Shown in pieces: positions 42,745 through 50,701 of a stretch of DNA of 64,000 bases. The translations under genes were made by a program, and so were the position numbers. Source of the stretch: Gymnodinialimonas phycosphaerae (GTDB taxonomy: Bacteria > Pseudomonadota > Alphaproteobacteria > Rhodobacterales > Rhodobacteraceae); assembly GCF_019195455.1 (NCBI RefSeq), contig NZ_JAIMBW010000001.1, positions 806,001-870,000 on the forward strand, read 5' to 3'. Under the pieces are notes generated by a model that worked only from the letters and a program-made list of their open reading frames with translations, was not told the DNA's origin and made no database searches. The stretch's first letter is position 1. Each line of letters starts with the position of its first letter.

Positions 42745-43548
42745 TTGGCAGAACCTCAAGGGGTCGAGGCGCGCACCTGTATCGTGACGGGGGCCGCCCG
42801 CGGGATCGGACGCGCAATTGGTGAGGCGCTGCTGGATGCAGGGGCATCTGTATGCTTTGCCGATGTGAATACCGCCGAAGTCGAACAGGTCGCCAACGCA
42901 AACGCGGCGCGCCTGGATGATCGGTCCCGCGTCATGGCCGCAAGCGTCGATGTCCGCGACCGCGCACAGGTCGCATCCATGATCGCACAGACCGTCGCGC
43001 AGTTCGGACGGCTGGATGTCATGTTCAATAATGCGGGGATCAACCGGCCAATGAACCTGCTCGATGTGACCGAGGAGAACTGGCACATGATCATGGACGT
43101 CAACGGCCTTGGGTGTCTGATCGGGATTCAGGAAGCGGCCAAGCAGATGGTGGCACAGGGCGGCGGAGGCAAGATCATCAACACGGCCTCCATCGCGTCG
43201 CGGCAGGGCTTCGACAACGTCGCACCCTATTGCGCATCGAAATTCGCCGTGGTCAGCCTGACGCAATCCGCGGCCCGCGATCTGGCCAAGCACGATATCA
43301 CGGTGACGGGGTTCGCCCCCGGCGTCGTGGCGACTGAGATGTGGGATCAGGTCGATCGCGACTTGATGGAGATCGGCGCCTCGGATCGACCGGGGCAGGC
43401 GATGGAAGAATTCTCGAGTGAGATCTTGAAGGGACGCGTCGCCGTGCCTGCGGATATCACCGGCACCACGACGTTTCTGGCGTCGCGGGCAAGCGATTAC
43501 ATGACCGGCCAGATCGTTATGATCGACGGCGGGATGACGCTGGTTTGA
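42745..43548 (+). CDS. SDR family dehydrogenase (plus-arm paralogue)
   Basis: The 267-residue protein has TGAARGIG, NNAGINRP, catalytic Ser in NTASIASRQ and YCASK. FADVNT suggests NAD+. It starts with TTG at 42745 behind GGGGG; no ATG fits the conserved N-terminus. It resembles the 38838 SDR closely in the C-terminal half, so the two may act on successive or stereoisomeric hydroxyl groups of the imported compound. It lies between the binding-protein and permease genes. Confidence 0.88.
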   Translation: MAEPQGVEARTCIVTGAARGIGRAIGEALLDAGASVCFADVNTAEVEQVANANAARLDDRSRVMAASVDVRDRAQVASMIAQTVAQFGRLDVMFNNAGINRPMNLLDVTEENWHMIMDVNGLGCLIGIQEAAKQMVAQGGGGKIINTASIASRQGFDNVAPYCASKFAVVSLTQSAARDLAKHDITVTGFAPGVVATEMWDQVDRDLMEIGASDRPGQAMEEFSSEILKGRVAVPADITGTTTFLASRASDYMTGQIVMIDGGMTLV

Positions 43549-43560
43549 CGAAGAAGGGCG

Positions 43561-43577
43561 CCTGACCCGTGGTCAGG
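43561..43577 (+). other. Hairpin between SDR and permease genes
   Basis: CCTGACC-CGT-GGTCAGG is a perfect 7-bp stem with a 3-nt loop followed by TTT, 36 nt before the permease start. It may fine-tune expression within the operon. Confidence 0.4.
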
Positions 43578-43612
43578 TTTCTCGGGCCGAAGGGTCGAAG
43601 GGGGGACAGGCG

Positions 43613-44593
43613 ATGCCTGAATTGAATATGAGGTCCATCGGAGGGGTTCTGGCGCGTCAAGGCATTCTGATCGCGTTTATCGCGTTCATGATCGGGTTCA
43701 CCTTGTGGAACCCACGGTTCATCGAGCCCAACAATGTCTTCGGTGTTGTTCGGTCCTCGGCCATCCTCGGCGTCATGGCCCTTGGGGTGACATTTGTGGT
43801 GATCGGCGGAAATCTTGATCTGTCCGTGGGGTCCATGTTGTCTTTCTCGGCCATCGTTGTCCTGGACCTGCATGAGAACCCCGCATTCGGTCCGGCCCTA
43901 GCGATCCCAGCCATGTTCGCCGCGACCCTGTGCCTGGGGGCGATCAACGGGTTTCTGATCGGCTACCTCAGGCTGAATTCGCTGATTGTGACGCTGGGGA
44001 TGTTATCGGCCATCCACGGCCTGACGCTGACTTATTCCGGCGGGCAGAACATGGATATCGCCAACCAGAGCGCCACCTGGTTCGATGTTTTCGGGCGCGG
44101 CACGGCCATGGGCATTCCGGTGCCGGTTCTGATTTTCGGTCTGCTTGCGGCATTTCTCGGCATATTGCTGGCGAAGACTCCTTTCGGTCGCAAGGTCTAC
44201 GCCGTGGGCGGCAACGGCACGGCGGCAACCTTCTCGGGCATTCCGCGCGCGCGCATCGTGTTTTTCACCTACATGATCTCTGCCTTCTGCGTGGCCACGG
44301 CAGGCCTGATCCAGGCCAGCCGCACCATGGGTGCGCAAAACACCGTGGGGCAGGGGCTGGAGTTGGAGGTCCTTGCCGCCGTTATCCTTGGGGGCGCGTC
44401 CTTGCTGGGGGGATCGGGCACCATTTTCAAGACCGTGATCGGGGTGCTGATCCTTGGGTTCATCCAGAACGGCCTGCTTCTGGCTGGCCTCGAATTCTAC
44501 GTCCAGTTCGTCGTGACCTGGGTCATCATTATCCTCGCCGTCTGGCTCGATATCGCAGCCAAGCGCGGCAAGCTTTGGTCGCCAATTGCCTGA
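43613..44593 (+). CDS. Sugar ABC transporter permease (RbsC-like), first
   Basis: The 326-residue BPD_transp_2 permease has about eight to ten helices and typical segments VVIGGNLDLSVGSMLSFSAI, GAINGFLIGYLRLNSLIVTL, KTPFGRKVYAVGGNGTAATF and EVLAAVILGGASLLGGSGTI. It forms half of the inner-membrane channel with the next gene product. GGGGGGACAGG lies upstream of the ATG. The next permease starts 13 nt after its stop. Confidence 0.93.
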   Translation: MPELNMRSIGGVLARQGILIAFIAFMIGFTLWNPRFIEPNNVFGVVRSSAILGVMALGVTFVVIGGNLDLSVGSMLSFSAIVVLDLHENPAFGPALAIPAMFAATLCLGAINGFLIGYLRLNSLIVTLGMLSAIHGLTLTYSGGQNMDIANQSATWFDVFGRGTAMGIPVPVLIFGLLAAFLGILLAKTPFGRKVYAVGGNGTAATFSGIPRARIVFFTYMISAFCVATAGLIQASRTMGAQNTVGQGLELEVLAAVILGGASLLGGSGTIFKTVIGVLILGFIQNGLLLAGLEFYVQFVVTWVIIILAVWLDIAAKRGKLWSPIA

Positions 44594-44605
44594 AGGGAGG
44601 CCGTC

Positions 44606-45607
44606 ATGCAGCAAGATCGTCTGAAAAACCTGCTCAGCAGTGGGGCCATCTGGGGCTTCATCGTACTGGAACTGATCTTCTTCTCGATTGCGGGCGAATA
44701 CCTTTCGCTGTCTGAACGGGCCTTCATGGACCTCGACAACATGCTGTTGTTGCTGAAGCAATCCGCGCCCATCGGGATCATTGCGGTCGGCATGTGCGTG
44801 ATCATGATCAACGGCAACATCGACCTGTCGGTGGGGGCGATCTTCGCGCTTTGCGCCATCGTGATGCTGGATTCCATGTCTTGGCCGATGTTCGACGCCC
44901 TCGGCGATTGGGTGATCCCGGTCAGTGCCTGCCTCGCGCTTTTGACTGGGTGCGTTCTTGGGTTCATCAACGGGTTCATCGTTTGGAAAACCGGCGTGGA
45001 CGCCTTCATTGTCACCCTCGGCGCGATGCTCGGCTATCGCGGATTGGTGTTCATGTACAATGGTGAGCAGCCGACCTCGAACCTCAATTGGACCCTGGTG
45101 GACATGGCCGAGGCCGACATTCTGGGGGTAGAGACCCCGGCGATCATCTTTCTGGTCGTCGTCGTCGTCGTCTGGCTGATCATGAGCCGCACGGTCCATG
45201 GCCGAAACGCCTATGCCATCGGTGACAACCGCGAGGCTGCGGTAAATGCCGGCATTCGTGTGGGGCCGCACTTCGTGATGAACTTCGTCCTGATCGGGTT
45301 CCTGTCCGCGCTGTCCGCCGTCGCATTCTATTCCGCCAGCGGGTCGGTCAACCCGAACGACGGCATGTTGTTCGAGCTTTGGGCCATCACGGCGGTTGTT
45401 CTGGGCGGTACAAAGCTGACGGGGGGCAAGGGCTCGGTGATCGGGACCTTCGGCGGTGTCATCGCCATTCAGCTGCTGCGCAAGGGTCTTGGCCATATCG
45501 GCGCGGACAGTGAAACCGTGAACCTCGTGATCGGGTGCATCCTGATCGCCGTCCTGTTCCTGGATCGTCAACTCAATCGCAAATCCACTGGGGAGTTGAA
45601 GGTATGA
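44606..45607 (+). CDS. Sugar ABC transporter permease (RbsC-like), second
   Basis: The 333-residue protein is a second BPD_transp_2 permease: MCVIMINGNIDLSVGAIFAL, GVDAFIVTLGAMLGYRGLVF, SRTVHGRNAYAIGDNREAAV and WAITAVVLGGTKLTGGKGSV. The RbsC type usually works as a homodimer or heterodimer; two distinct genes point to a heterodimer. AAGGGAGG precedes the ATG, and its TGA overlaps the ATPase start (ATGA). Confidence 0.93.
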   Translation: MQQDRLKNLLSSGAIWGFIVLELIFFSIAGEYLSLSERAFMDLDNMLLLLKQSAPIGIIAVGMCVIMINGNIDLSVGAIFALCAIVMLDSMSWPMFDALGDWVIPVSACLALLTGCVLGFINGFIVWKTGVDAFIVTLGAMLGYRGLVFMYNGEQPTSNLNWTLVDMAEADILGVETPAIIFLVVVVVVWLIMSRTVHGRNAYAIGDNREAAVNAGIRVGPHFVMNFVLIGFLSALSAVAFYSASGSVNPNDGMLFELWAITAVVLGGTKLTGGKGSVIGTFGGVIAIQLLRKGLGHIGADSETVNLVIGCILIAVLFLDRQLNRKSTGELKV

Positions 45608-47112
45608 CCGATCAGACACCCGCCCTGCGTCTTGAGGGCATCGTAAAGACGTTCCCCGGAGTGCGGGCCCTTGATGGCGTCAGCTTCTCGGTTCTGCCGG
45701 GCGAAGTTCACGCCCTGATGGGCGAGAACGGGGCCGGCAAATCAACCCTGATGAAGGTTCTGGGCGGGATCTATCAGCCCGACGAAGGCCGCATATTCAT
45801 CGCCGAGCGTGAAACCGTGATGAACAATCCGCTGGAGGCCAAGGCCAACGGCGTGATGTTCATTCACCAGGAACTCAGCCTCGCAGAGGAGCTTTCGGTG
45901 GCCGAGAACATCTATCTTGGCGAGCTGCCCCTCAGGCGTTTCGGGGTTGTGGATTGGGCGACGCTTTATGCGCGCACCGACGCAATCCTTGAAAAACTGA
46001 AGGTCGGTTTCAACGCCCGCACCGTGGTGGGGAGTTTGTCGATTGCCAATCAACAGATGGTCGAAATCGCGCGCGCGCTGACGGTGGATGCCAAGGCCGT
46101 GATTTTCGATGAACCGACGGCGTCCTTGACCGACTCCGAGAAGGTCGTGCTGTTCGACGTCATCGCAGACCTGCAAGCACAGGGGGTGGGGATCATCTAT
46201 ATCTCTCACCGGATGGAAGAGATCTTCAAGATCACCGACAGGATCTCGGTCCTGCGCGACGGTGAGTATCGCGGCACCCTGGCCACGGCCGAGACGAACG
46301 AGGATGAAGTCACCCAACTGATGATCGGCCGTTCCCTCGACCTGAGCCGCAACACCGCGCCGGTTGAACTTGGGCCTGTGGCGCTTCGCGTCGAAGGTCT
46401 GTCCTGCGGGAGCCTGTTCAACGACGCCACCTTCGAAGTGCGCGAAGGGGAGGTGCTTGGGTTCTACGGTCTGGTCGGGGCAGGCCGCACCGAGATTGCG
46501 GAAACCCTGTTTGGTCTGCGCACGCCAACCTCTGGCCGTATCATGCTCAAAGGTGAGGAGGTCACGATCACGTCGCCCATCGATGCAATCGCCAAAGGCA
46601 TTTCGCTTGTCCCCGAAAGCCGCAAGGAACAGGGGTTGGTTCTGGGCATGAATTGCCGCGATAACATGACGCTGCCGCAGGTCAGTGACCTTCGGGCAGG
46701 ACCTTTCGTGGCGGAAGGGGCGGAAATCTCGATCTACGATCAATACCGCGACCGGTTGCAAATCAAGGCGCCAAGCTGGCGCACGACGGTGGGCAACCTC
46801 TCCGGCGGGAACCAACAGAAGATCGTGATCGGCAAGTGGCTGTCGATGCGGCCGGAGGTTCTGATCGTGGATGAGCCGACACGCGGCATCGACGTGGGTT
46901 CAAAATCCGAGATCCACAACCTGCTGCGGGATCTGGCGGCGCAAGGCTATGCGGTGATCGTCATCTCGTCTGAGATGCCCGAGGTACTTCACGTCTCTGA
47001 CCGGATCGTGGCGATGTATAATGGCCGCATCATGCGTGAATTCAGCGCGGCGGAGGTGACGGAAGATAACCTGATCCAAGCCATCTCGGGCATCGCCAAC
47101 GAGGCTGCGTGA
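45604..47112 (+). CDS. Sugar ABC transporter ATP-binding protein (RbsA-like)
   Basis: The 502-residue protein has two ABC domains in tandem. The first has a canonical Walker A (GENGAGKST) and an SLSIANQQMVEIARAL signature region. The second has the degenerate Walker A typical of RbsA (GLVGAGRTE) and a canonical LSGGNQQK signature, then LIVDEPTRGIDVGSKSEIH. It energises the two permeases. Start and stop overlap the neighbouring genes (ATGA and TGATG), so the operon is translationally coupled. Confidence 0.94.
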   Translation: MTDQTPALRLEGIVKTFPGVRALDGVSFSVLPGEVHALMGENGAGKSTLMKVLGGIYQPDEGRIFIAERETVMNNPLEAKANGVMFIHQELSLAEELSVAENIYLGELPLRRFGVVDWATLYARTDAILEKLKVGFNARTVVGSLSIANQQMVEIARALTVDAKAVIFDEPTASLTDSEKVVLFDVIADLQAQGVGIIYISHRMEEIFKITDRISVLRDGEYRGTLATAETNEDEVTQLMIGRSLDLSRNTAPVELGPVALRVEGLSCGSLFNDATFEVREGEVLGFYGLVGAGRTEIAETLFGLRTPTSGRIMLKGEEVTITSPIDAIAKGISLVPESRKEQGLVLGMNCRDNMTLPQVSDLRAGPFVAEGAEISIYDQYRDRLQIKAPSWRTTVGNLSGGNQQKIVIGKWLSMRPEVLIVDEPTRGIDVGSKSEIHNLLRDLAAQGYAVIVISSEMPEVLHVSDRIVAMYNGRIMREFSAAEVTEDNLIQAISGIANEAA

Positions 47113-47981
47113 TGCGCGTGGGGTTTGCTGGCCTGGGCCGGATGGGCCGTGAGATGGCGGCCAACCTTGCCAGTGCGGGATACGACATGGTTCTGTGGAA
47201 CCGCAGCCGTGACCGGGCGCAGGACGCGGCGAGGGATGTCGGCGCGCGCATCGCCGCAACCCCACGAGAGCTTGCAGAGACCACCGAGATCGTCGTCACC
47301 ATGCTGGCCGATGATCCCGCGTCCGCGCAGGTTCACTTTGGCGCCGACGGCCTGTTTGCCGCCACCGGCGCACGCTTGTTTGTCGAAATGGGCACGATGA
47401 GCCCAGACCATATCGCGGATCTCAACGCCCGTGCGCCGGAGGGGGCCGTCGTTATCGATGCCCCGGTGTCGGGTGCCACGCAAGCGGCGCGGGACGCGCA
47501 ATTGCTGATCATGGCGGGCTGCGATGCGGCCACGGGGGCCGACGTGAGACCGCTGTTTGATGCCATGGGCCGCAACACCGTCTACCTTGGTCGCCCTGGC
47601 GCGGGCGCGGTGATGAAGCTTGGCGTCAACATGTTGATCCACGGGCTCAACCAGACCCTGGCCGAGGCGCTGGCCCTGACCCAGGCTGCAGGGATCCCGC
47701 GCGAGGCGGCGTTTGGCGTGATTGAGCAAAGCGCCGCCGCCGCGCCGATGTTGTCGTACCGCAAACCCCTCTACCTCGATGATATGTCCGGTGATGTCAG
47801 TTTCACCGTTGCGCTGGCACAAAAGGATATGGCGGTGACATGCGCCCTGGCGCGGCAGCTTGGGGTCGAAATCCCGCAATCCCAGATCACCCGCGCGCTT
47901 CTGGACGATGCTGCGGCGGCGGGGTTTGCGGACCGCGACATGGCCGCGATCGTGGCCTACATGCAGGAGAAAACCAAATGA
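47112..47981 (+). CDS. NAD(P)-dependent 3-hydroxyisobutyrate dehydrogenase-like enzyme
   Basis: The 289-residue protein starts VGFAGLGRMGREMAANL (GxGxMG Rossmann motif). It has VIDAPVSGATQAARDAQLLI and the catalytic Lys/Asn in GAVMKLGVNMLI. The family oxidises beta-hydroxyacids (hydroxyisobutyrate, tartronate semialdehyde/glycerate) in the cytoplasm. In this locus it may handle a hydroxyacid formed from the imported sugar or polyol. The ATG shares a base with the ATPase stop, and its end overlaps the ThuA-like gene by 4 nt. Confidence 0.9.
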   Translation: MRVGFAGLGRMGREMAANLASAGYDMVLWNRSRDRAQDAARDVGARIAATPRELAETTEIVVTMLADDPASAQVHFGADGLFAATGARLFVEMGTMSPDHIADLNARAPEGAVVIDAPVSGATQAARDAQLLIMAGCDAATGADVRPLFDAMGRNTVYLGRPGAGAVMKLGVNMLIHGLNQTLAEALALTQAAGIPREAAFGVIEQSAAAAPMLSYRKPLYLDDMSGDVSFTVALAQKDMAVTCALARQLGVEIPQSQITRALLDDAAAAGFADRDMAAIVAYMQEKTK

Positions 47982-48688
47982 AAGCAGCGCTCTTTGCCGG
48001 TGGTTGGGAAGGCCACGACCCATCCGCCTTCGCCAATTGGTGCCGCGACCTGTTGATCGAAGACGGTTTCGAGGTGGACGTTTACGACACGCTGGATCCG
48101 CTGGCGGAGCCGGATGGTTTGGCGGATGTGGACCTGATCGTCCCGATATGGTCCTCGGCCCGGTCCGGTCACAGGGCCGAGTTCGGCAACATGACCAAGG
48201 CCCAGGAAGACGGACTCCTGAAGTTGATCGGAGAGGGGCGTGGCCTTGCGGGCTGGCATGGCCATATGGGCGATGCCTTCCGCGATCGCCCCACGTATCA
48301 TTTTCTGATCGGCGGGCAGTTCGTGGCCCATCCGCCCGGCTGGCCCGATAACCTTCAACCCCGCGAGGACTACATCGACTATGACGTCACGGTGACACGC
48401 CCCGCTGACCCGATCATGGAGGGGATCCGCAGCTTTCGCCTGACGTCCGAGCAATATTACATGCTGGTCGACCCCTCGAACGAAGTGCTGGCGACGACGA
48501 CCTTCTCGGGCGATCACCTTTGGTGGATCGAGGGCACGGTGATCCCCGTGGTCTGGAAGCGGCGTTGGGACAAGGGCCGGGTGTTCTATTGCTCCATCGG
48601 CCACGAATTGGACGATTTGCGCCACCCTCAGGTGACGACGATCCTGCGCCGGGGCATGGCATGGGCGGCGGCGGCGTCGCGGAACTAG
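47978..48688 (+). CDS. ThuA-like domain protein
   Basis: The 236-residue protein has the ThuA glutamine-amidotransferase-like fold: KAALFAGGWEGHDPSAFANW at the start, LIGEGRGLAGWHGHMGDAF in the middle, and PVVWKRRWDKGRVFYCSIGH near the end. ThuA proteins occur in sugar (trehalose and related) utilisation operons with ABC importers; their exact reaction is poorly defined. GGAG precedes the ATG. Its last four bases overlap the end of the convergent kinase/GTPase operon. Confidence 0.87.
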   Translation: MKAALFAGGWEGHDPSAFANWCRDLLIEDGFEVDVYDTLDPLAEPDGLADVDLIVPIWSSARSGHRAEFGNMTKAQEDGLLKLIGEGRGLAGWHGHMGDAFRDRPTYHFLIGGQFVAHPPGWPDNLQPREDYIDYDVTVTRPADPIMEGIRSFRLTSEQYYMLVDPSNEVLATTTFSGDHLWWIEGTVIPVVWKRRWDKGRVFYCSIGHELDDLRHPQVTTILRRGMAWAAAASRN

Positions 48689-49473
48689 GGGCGGTGCAGT
48701 TGGGATCTTAGCTCAGTCAACAGGTCCGACCCATGGTCGGTCTCGACCAGGACAAGGCCCACCTGATGCGCTGCATTTGCAATCAAAAGCTGGCGGGGAT
48801 TGGGACCGCCCCAATTGAGCGCGCAAACGCCGCCGGTCTGAAACTTGCAAGATCTGTCCGACGCCGCCGTCCCAGCAACGCCCAGAACCGGTTTTGCCAA
48901 ATCCACCATGGCAAGCACTTGCTCGTCCGATCCGTCGATCACGAAAATGTCCTCGGAGGTCAGGACACATGCCCCCAGGATTTTCGCTGGCGTCGTCGCG
49001 ACAAGCCCGGTCAAAACGGTTTCCAAATTGACCATCGCAGGGGGCCGGGGGTCGTGGTCGAGGCATTGCAGTATAAGGGCAGCCGACACGCCGGACGTTG
49101 CCGGAAATTCGATGGCCGGATCATCGATGAAGCGCTGTCGAATGATCGTTTTGCCGTCCAAAATGGCCCGGAGTTGCTGAGCAATCTCCGTTCCGTTTTC
49201 AGAGATGCAGCGGGTCGTGGGCGCCGCCACTCCGTGAATGTCCTTGGACGTCGCAGAAAACTGAAGAAGGCGTCGGTTTCGCGCATCCAAGGCGATTTCT
49301 GTCTTGTCGGACAGCGTGAATTGAAGGCGACATTCAAGCGACGTTCTGTCGATAGAGGTCGCAACCTGGCGCAACGCGTCGTCGGGATCTGATGGCATCA
49401 AGCGGGCGTTCAGGAGAGACCCCGTTTGCGCTGTCGCCAACAGCGTATCACGCACGGTTTGAACATGTGTCAT
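48685..49473 (-). CDS. Uncharacterised protein, possible Roadblock-like C-terminal domain
   Basis: This 262-residue soluble protein is the last gene of the kinase/GTPase operon; its ATG overlaps the preceding stop by 4 nt. The C-terminal ~100 residues (ILGACVLTSEDIFVIDGSDE, then QLLIANAAHQVGLVLVETD) alternate strands and helices in a way that resembles Roadblock/LC7 dimers, but I am not certain. The N-terminal part is unlike anything I recognise. In other bacteria Roadblock proteins are regulators of small GTPases, which would fit the two upstream GTPases. Confidence 0.7.
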   Translation of the reverse strand: MTHVQTVRDTLLATAQTGSLLNARLMPSDPDDALRQVATSIDRTSLECRLQFTLSDKTEIALDARNRRLLQFSATSKDIHGVAAPTTRCISENGTEIAQQLRAILDGKTIIRQRFIDDPAIEFPATSGVSAALILQCLDHDPRPPAMVNLETVLTGLVATTPAKILGACVLTSEDIFVIDGSDEQVLAMVDLAKPVLGVAGTAASDRSCKFQTGGVCALNWGGPNPRQLLIANAAHQVGLVLVETDHGSDLLTELRSQLHRP

Positions 49474-49865
49474 TGCGCAACGTCCATTGCCGCCGGGGAT
49501 GACATGAACTCGGTCATGGCAAGAAGAAGATCATTGGGGTCAAGCCCGGGCCCGGACGTGCAGACCAAGGCGTGCGTTGCCTGCGTTTTGTCACGCAAGA
49601 ACAGGCTGTTGCCCGTGGGTTCCACGAAAACCGCGCTGTCGGGCGCTGTTTCAGGTGCCCCGCCGAGGACGCAGGAGGCAATGCTGCCCAACGCGTCAAG
49701 ACCCTCTTGTGGGTGGCGAAGGTCACTATCGACAAAGAGGACGAGGCGCGCCTCGATATCCGTCCAAAGCGCCAGGACGCAGTCGGGATGATGTGAGCGG
49801 AACGCGGACAATCCTTCGCGCGTGATGGCGGTGGCGTCGGACTTCATTTGGGTGTTGGCGCTCAT
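49470..49865 (-). CDS. Small Roadblock/LC7-like protein
   Basis: The 131-residue protein reads as one compact alpha/beta domain: CVLALWTDIEARLVLFVDSD, LDALGSIASCVLGG, AVFVEPTGNSLFLRDKTQAT and ALVCTSGPGLDPNDLLLAM. This order resembles Roadblock/LC7 (MglB-type) domains; the assignment is by pattern only. AGGA precedes ATG 49865, which overlaps the GTPase stop as ATGA. It may be the activator or partner of the small GTPase encoded just before it. Confidence 0.7.
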   Translation of the reverse strand: MSANTQMKSDATAITREGLSAFRSHHPDCVLALWTDIEARLVLFVDSDLRHPQEGLDALGSIASCVLGGAPETAPDSAVFVEPTGNSLFLRDKTQATHALVCTSGPGLDPNDLLLAMTEFMSSPAAMDVAQ

Positions 49866-50701
49866 GTCGTGGTTTCCTGTGGCTTTGGCCGCCTTACGAT
49901 GCGCAGCCTCGGTGGCAAAGGTTGAGCCGAGACGCGGCGCGGAATGATCTTGGGACCTTCCTTTTCCGGAGCCGATGGAGGGGGCGCCGTTTGGGGCAAA
50001 GATGCGCAGCTTTGAACAGGGGATCGGCTCATGGCACCGGCAAGCGTGCGCAGTACGGCTCCCATCCCCGATGCCTCGCATTGATCGATGGGTTTGCTGA
50101 CCTCCAGCAACGAGACCGGTAATACCGCGCGGAACAGGCCCCTTGTTTCCCGCTCGACGCGGTCGAGGATCCGCCGCCGGTCGGTGGCACCTGTGACCTT
50201 GTCCATCCGAGTCACCACCAACACGCTGCGAGCGCGCAAGGTGTCGGGCACCATGTCCCAGATCGCAGCCTCGGACTGGCGCCACGCTTGGGTGGCCGGT
50301 GTGCACCAGACCGCGATATCCGCCAAGGGCAACAGGGCGTCCCAGATATCCGGCGACATGTTGGGATCTGCACTTCCTGGCATGTCGATGATCGTGAAGT
50401 GTTCAAGGAATGCGGCCTGAACCGGCATCCGCACGGCGCATGTGTCTTGCAGATCGATCTTATCCATCCCAGCGGCGTCAAGCTCTGTCTCAGAGCCGTC
50501 GGTACCAATCCGCACGGGCGCGCCGGTACCGGACACGTACCAAATGGGGGGGGCCTGTGTGGCGGTCACACGAACGGTTGATTGATCGGCACCTAACAAC
50601 ACATTCGCCAAGGTGCTTTTGCCGGCGCTGAATTCGCCAAGCAAAGCGATGGTGGGGCGCTTGCCGGTTTGCGGGTCACTGTCGGTCTTGACGAGGGTCA
50701 T
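49862..50701 (-). CDS. Dynamin-superfamily/Era-like small GTPase
   Basis: The 279-residue protein has complete GTPase motifs: G1 GEFSAGKST (residues 22-30), a switch-I region, G3 DMPG and G4 TRMD. The GEFSAGKS form is typical of dynamin-like and SrfC-type bacterial GTPases. After the G domain comes a Pro/Arg-rich tail (PPPSAPEKEGPKIIPRR). No membrane segment is present. It overlaps both neighbours by 4 nt. It is a sequence relative of the GTPase-like protein at 52772 (shared WCTPA motif). Confidence 0.85.
   Translation of the reverse strand: MTLVKTDSDPQTGKRPTIALLGEFSAGKSTLANVLLGADQSTVRVTATQAPPIWYVSGTGAPVRIGTDGSETELDAAGMDKIDLQDTCAVRMPVQAAFLEHFTIIDMPGSADPNMSPDIWDALLPLADIAVWCTPATQAWRQSEAAIWDMVPDTLRARSVLVVTRMDKVTGATDRRRILDRVERETRGLFRAVLPVSLLEVSKPIDQCEASGMGAVLRTLAGAMSRSPVQSCASLPQTAPPPSAPEKEGPKIIPRRVSAQPLPPRLRIVRRPKPQETTT

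Noticed and set aside
44003..45619. Long minus-strand open frame antisense to the two permease genes
   Set aside because: Low-complexity charged translation without domains; the plus strand has two clear permeases in the same place.
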